DNA of 64,000 bases from Tolypeutes matacus (Eukaryota > Chordata > Mammalia > Cingulata > Chlamyphoridae), in NCBI GenBank assembly GCA_026826555.1, contig JAKSZT010054324.1, forward strand, positions 1,466,694 through 1,530,693, in the 5' to 3' direction. Position 1 is the first letter of the stretch. Every line of letters starts with the position of its first letter. Shown here piece by piece: positions 60,670 through 64,000 of this stretch. The translations under genes and the position numbers were made by a program. The notes under the pieces are model-generated. The model was not told the DNA's origin, did not search any database, and worked only from the letters and a program-made list of their open reading frames with translations.

Positions 60670-62380
60670 AGTGGGCAGGGTCAATATATATTTGGAGATC
60701 ATGTCTATAGGAATTAGATGGGAGGCAGACAGAGAAGTCAAGGATAGCCTTCAGGTTTCAACTTGAAAAACTAGGTAATGACCCAGTTAATGCATCATGT
60801 ATAGTTCTTAAGGGAAAAGGGAATATGAGTTTGAGTTTGAAATTTTAAGCTCGAGACTTTTGCAAAATATATAAATAGGGATACTGTGTAAGCAGTGGGA
60901 TTTATGGGTTTGTATCTGAGAACTAGAGATGTGGTTTAGGGAGTCATTGAAGTAATCAAGAAAGTATAGGGTCCTAAGAACCTATATATGTGACAAAAAG
61001 TCAAAATTATTTGAGTAGGATAAACTTAGGCAAGAAGAAAACCAGGAGCTTAAGATGGATTCTAAATTGAGATAATGATTCAATGAAAGAGACAATATTC
61101 AAAAGTATTGACTCTTGATTAGACCTTAAATATGGACTAATAAGTGTCATGCCATTTAGATTCAGCAATATAGCATCACTATTCATCTACTTTTGAAAGA
61201 AATCAGGGTCACAAACTTGTTTGAACTTCTTTGAAGAATGTGTTGGGCTTAAGGCATGAAACAGAGAATAGTGGTGGGTAAAACTCAAATGAGAAATTTA
61301 ACTATGAAGGAAAGGTGAGAGTAGGGCAGTAACAAAGTAAAGGTGGGTCAGTGGAAGGGTTTTCTTCATGTTTTTAAAGGAGACAAATACATTTTAAAAA
61401 ATAACTAAGCAGCAAACCAACATTGAGGGGACTTGTCAAAGAGTAGGTGCTTCTTAGATGCAGGGAAGTAAAAACAGATGAAATGTATGAAATATTAAAA
61501 AGGATAAAGAGCAAGATAGGAGCAGTTTCATGACCGTACTATTCTAGGAATGCAAAGCTATTTTTCTGGGAGTATATAATGTAATAGTTCATAATTATAT
61601 AAAAGCTAGCATAGGTATCCTTTATTATATACTAGATTAGAATGATCTTTTTCACAAATGGAAATATTGTAAATGTTAGATATGTATCCTTTTTCCTCTT
61701 TAGAATGAATTGTTGATATTAATAAATATATCAGAATATATTTGCATTCATGTTATAGAATTAAGTAACTATACTTATGGGCTTAATGAATCACTTCATT
61801 CAAAACCCTTCCACTGAAAACTAAAATGTAACAATGAGTACAAAACATACTACCATTTATAACTAATAAAAATTTTGCTCTTTTGGTGCTAAAATTACAA
61901 CTTTTATGTTAAGATGAACTTCTATGTATTCTAGGTATGGTAGGTGATAAGGAAAAAATAACTAAAAAAAGAAACAAGTTATTTTCCTAAAGATATAGTT
62001 TATGTGAATGAATAAAAATAAAAACACAACCATGAGTTCAATTTGACATATAATGTGACATCATCTGTTAGAAATACAAAATATGAAGATTAGTAAACAT
62101 AGTTTAATCCAAAAGGGTTGCATTTCCTAGTGAGATCTGATAAATTTGCTTTAACAAAATGTTCAAAAATAATTTTGTAGATATTTAAAGATTAGATCCA
62201 CTGAATTAAAAGGAAGTCCTATATGAGGTAATGTTATTATTAGTACTAAGTGCAGTTAAACAATAACTAGCCTTCTATATTTTATAAATTCAAAAATGTA
62301 CAGAATTAGTATGTATATTACTCAAGATAAAGTAATAACCAAGAAATGAACTCTGTTTACTCTAAAAGTATTGAAACTTC
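60670..62380. other. Unassigned DNA; ancient repeat scrap near 60690-61000
   Basis: 60690-61000 shares phrases ('gaattagatgggaggcagac', 'gggagtcattgaagtaatca') with the ancient repeat at 44.0-44.5 kb. Beyond this no gene or repeat is recognised. Confidence 0.4.
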
Positions 62381-62384
62381 TTGA

Positions 62385-62600
62385 GATGTTAGCACAGTGG
62401 CTAAGAGCATATATTTTGATGTCAGACAGACATCAGACCTAAAGGTTTCATCTAGGGAAAATAATGTCTAATTTACCATTCCTTTCCTTATCTGACAAAT
62501 GGGACAATAATGGCAGTACATAGTCCATAGCATTCCTTTGAGAATTTCATGGCATAATAGAGATGAAGTATTTACATAAAATAAAAGAAGTTGTAGTTTG
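62385..62600 (+). mobile_element. MIR SINE
   Basis: 'agcacagtggctaagagcat' followed by 'gatgtcagacagacatcaga' and 'ccttatctgacaaatgggac ... aatggcagtacat' is the MIR layout in sense orientation. Strongly decayed. Confidence 0.8.
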
Positions 62601-63940
62601 TTATTACTTTTATTAGAGTTCTCAGTTTTTGCCAATAAATAGTTATTTGAAATACTTCGCAGCATGTGAACATGAAGAAAAGAGCTGAGCTGAGGAAGAG
62701 AGTTGATTATAGTAGTTCACTCTGTAGAGTAAATCCTATGGGCAAAAAGATAAATTAAAACTGACCTACTTCTATTATTCTACTGACACTCCCCAAAATA
62801 TTGATGATGATTGAATTGACTCTCTTCAGACCTCTTTACCTCATTTACTCTCAATATAGCTATAGGTACAAACGTAATTAATCAGATGTTGAACTTGACT
62901 GTTACTTTATAAGAACCATGAATATTTTAATAAAAATGAAGTCCTTAGTCAGGATTTCACTAGAATATGACCTTTGTTAGAGAATTGGTTGCTAATGGCT
63001 TTCCCTAGTTTCCCCAATAATTAGTTTGCTACTGTGACACCAAAAGTCAAGAAGTAAAAAATTATTTATAATCAACTACAAAAGCCTCATCTGTATTTAC
63101 ATTTCTTTCCTTTGTGTGTGTGTGTGTGGGGGGCACCCATTAGTCTGCTAATAGTCTCCTAAATTTAATATCAAATAATAAAATTAAAAGCCGGAACAAT
63201 CTTCAAGATATCTTAGGTCAATGTCTTTTTTCAAAAAGCAAAGCTGAAACAGAATATAAATGAATAACTCTAGTTCTCCCAAGTAATTAGTGGCAAAAGA
63301 TTAAAACCAAGACTACCTGAAGTGCAAACAAGTGTATAACATTATATTTTACACATCTTTAAAACTAATCCACAAATATTTACTGAGAACCTACTACAGG
63401 TCAACAACTCATCTGAAATTCTTAGAGCCAGGGTTATACTGGAATTCAGAATTATTTTATGTACATTTGCATATATCCTACATTACCTGACACCCCCAGG
63501 AGGATCTGGTATGATGTTTTTTATTCCAGAATATTAATATTCTCACAATCAATAAGTAAAGACTAGAAATAGCTACACATCTGTTTAGAGCAAAGTTGGT
63601 TGTAAAATGAATTATAAAAATATTTTATTTTTGGTTTTCACAGCTTTTTGGATTTCACAGCCAAAGGAGTGTGGACACTAAAGTCTCTCAATCATTGAAG
63701 AACATTGTAATAATCAATGAGGGGGAAACCATGTGTAATTTATACTAAACTTTTGTTATATTTGCAAGTACTATATAAGAATATACAATGTTTTCAAGGC
63801 TTTCCTGAGTATCAGACTGTGTGAAGCAGAGGTAAAAGATGAGGAAATTGATACTGATTGTGGTAACTTTCCATCTGGCCTCTCTACCTCTTACTTTTAC
63901 TAAATGAAGTGAATCCTTTATACTGTTAAAATATTCCTCT
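62601..63940. other. Unassigned AT-rich DNA
   Basis: No gene seen. A short TG run lies at 63114-63128. 63365-63400 has an L2-like phrase ('tatttactgagaacctacta'). Confidence 0.4.
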
Positions 63941-64000
63941 TCTTTTTTTTTTTTTTTACCAGGAGGTCCCGGGGATCGAACCCGGGTCTCTCCATATGGG
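63941..64000 (-). mobile_element. tRNA-derived SINE cut by window end
   Basis: T-run 63942-63957, then 'accaggaggtcccggggatc' and 'gaacccgggtctctccatat', the reverse of the SINE B-box region. The A-box side is beyond the window. Confidence 0.85.

Noticed and set aside
1..64000. CRISPR arrays, operons or bacterial features
   Set aside because: No spaced direct repeats, no ribosome-binding-site and gene pattern; composition and repeats are mammalian.

Overview
This window looks like AT-rich, gene-poor mammalian nuclear DNA. I see no intact protein-coding gene, no convincing exon chain and no CpG island. Almost every recognisable stretch is a mobile-element relic. Three things suggest a xenarthran (sloth, anteater or armadillo): tRNA-derived SINEs with the 'subject-to-A-box ... 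GGTTCGATTCC' layout, a distinctive set of LINE-1 3' ends, and a MaLR-like LTR family. I know these families from memory only; a sloth-type genome is my best guess and is not proven.

Region by region: an old L1 ORF2 piece (340-900) is followed by a 164-nt retroposed U1 snRNA copy with an A-tail and target-site duplication (TSD) at 1125-1288. A class I (gamma-type) endogenous retrovirus lies on the minus strand at about 2463-8587. It keeps a primer binding site, gag with zinc knuckles, protease, RT, RNase H and integrase, all broken, and has no env. 8.6-19.6 kb is mostly unique or very old DNA with MIR/L1 scraps, one young SINE (14.3 kb) and an L1 3' end with a 5' inversion (16.16-17.13 kb). 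19.66-27.74 kb is L1-dominated: two minus-strand 3' ends, a dimeric SINE, another minus 3' end, then a plus-strand old L1 with a large internal deletion.

A complete MaLR-like solo LTR is at 28.6-29.2 kb. 32.17-34.08 kb holds two abutting minus-strand L1 3' ends. 34.56-42.13 kb is a mosaic: an L1 3' end, an LTR fragment, a plus-strand L1 5' half (5'UTR plus ORF1) joined directly to 3'UTR-like sequence, a partly duplicated LTR, and a long minus-strand L1 (5'UTR, ORF1, ORF2 up to the RT fingers) that is itself interrupted by a younger L1 3' end containing the 400-N assembly gap. 42.13-42.66 kb is an older L1 with a tiny nested L1 tail. 43-51 kb is largely unassigned old sequence. 51.5-55.5 kb carries three same-strand L1 3' ends in a row. 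56.0-58.4 kb is an old L1 5' region split by an MLT1-like LTR and a young SINE with a perfect 15-bp TSD. 59.3-60.7 kb is another internally deleted old L1. The window ends inside a SINE.

Nothing here works as a pathway. The biology is the layering of retrotransposition events, L1 machinery mobilising U1 and tRNA-SINE RNAs, and later recombination between copies. I found no candidate for a new functional system; the observations worth a second look are structural.
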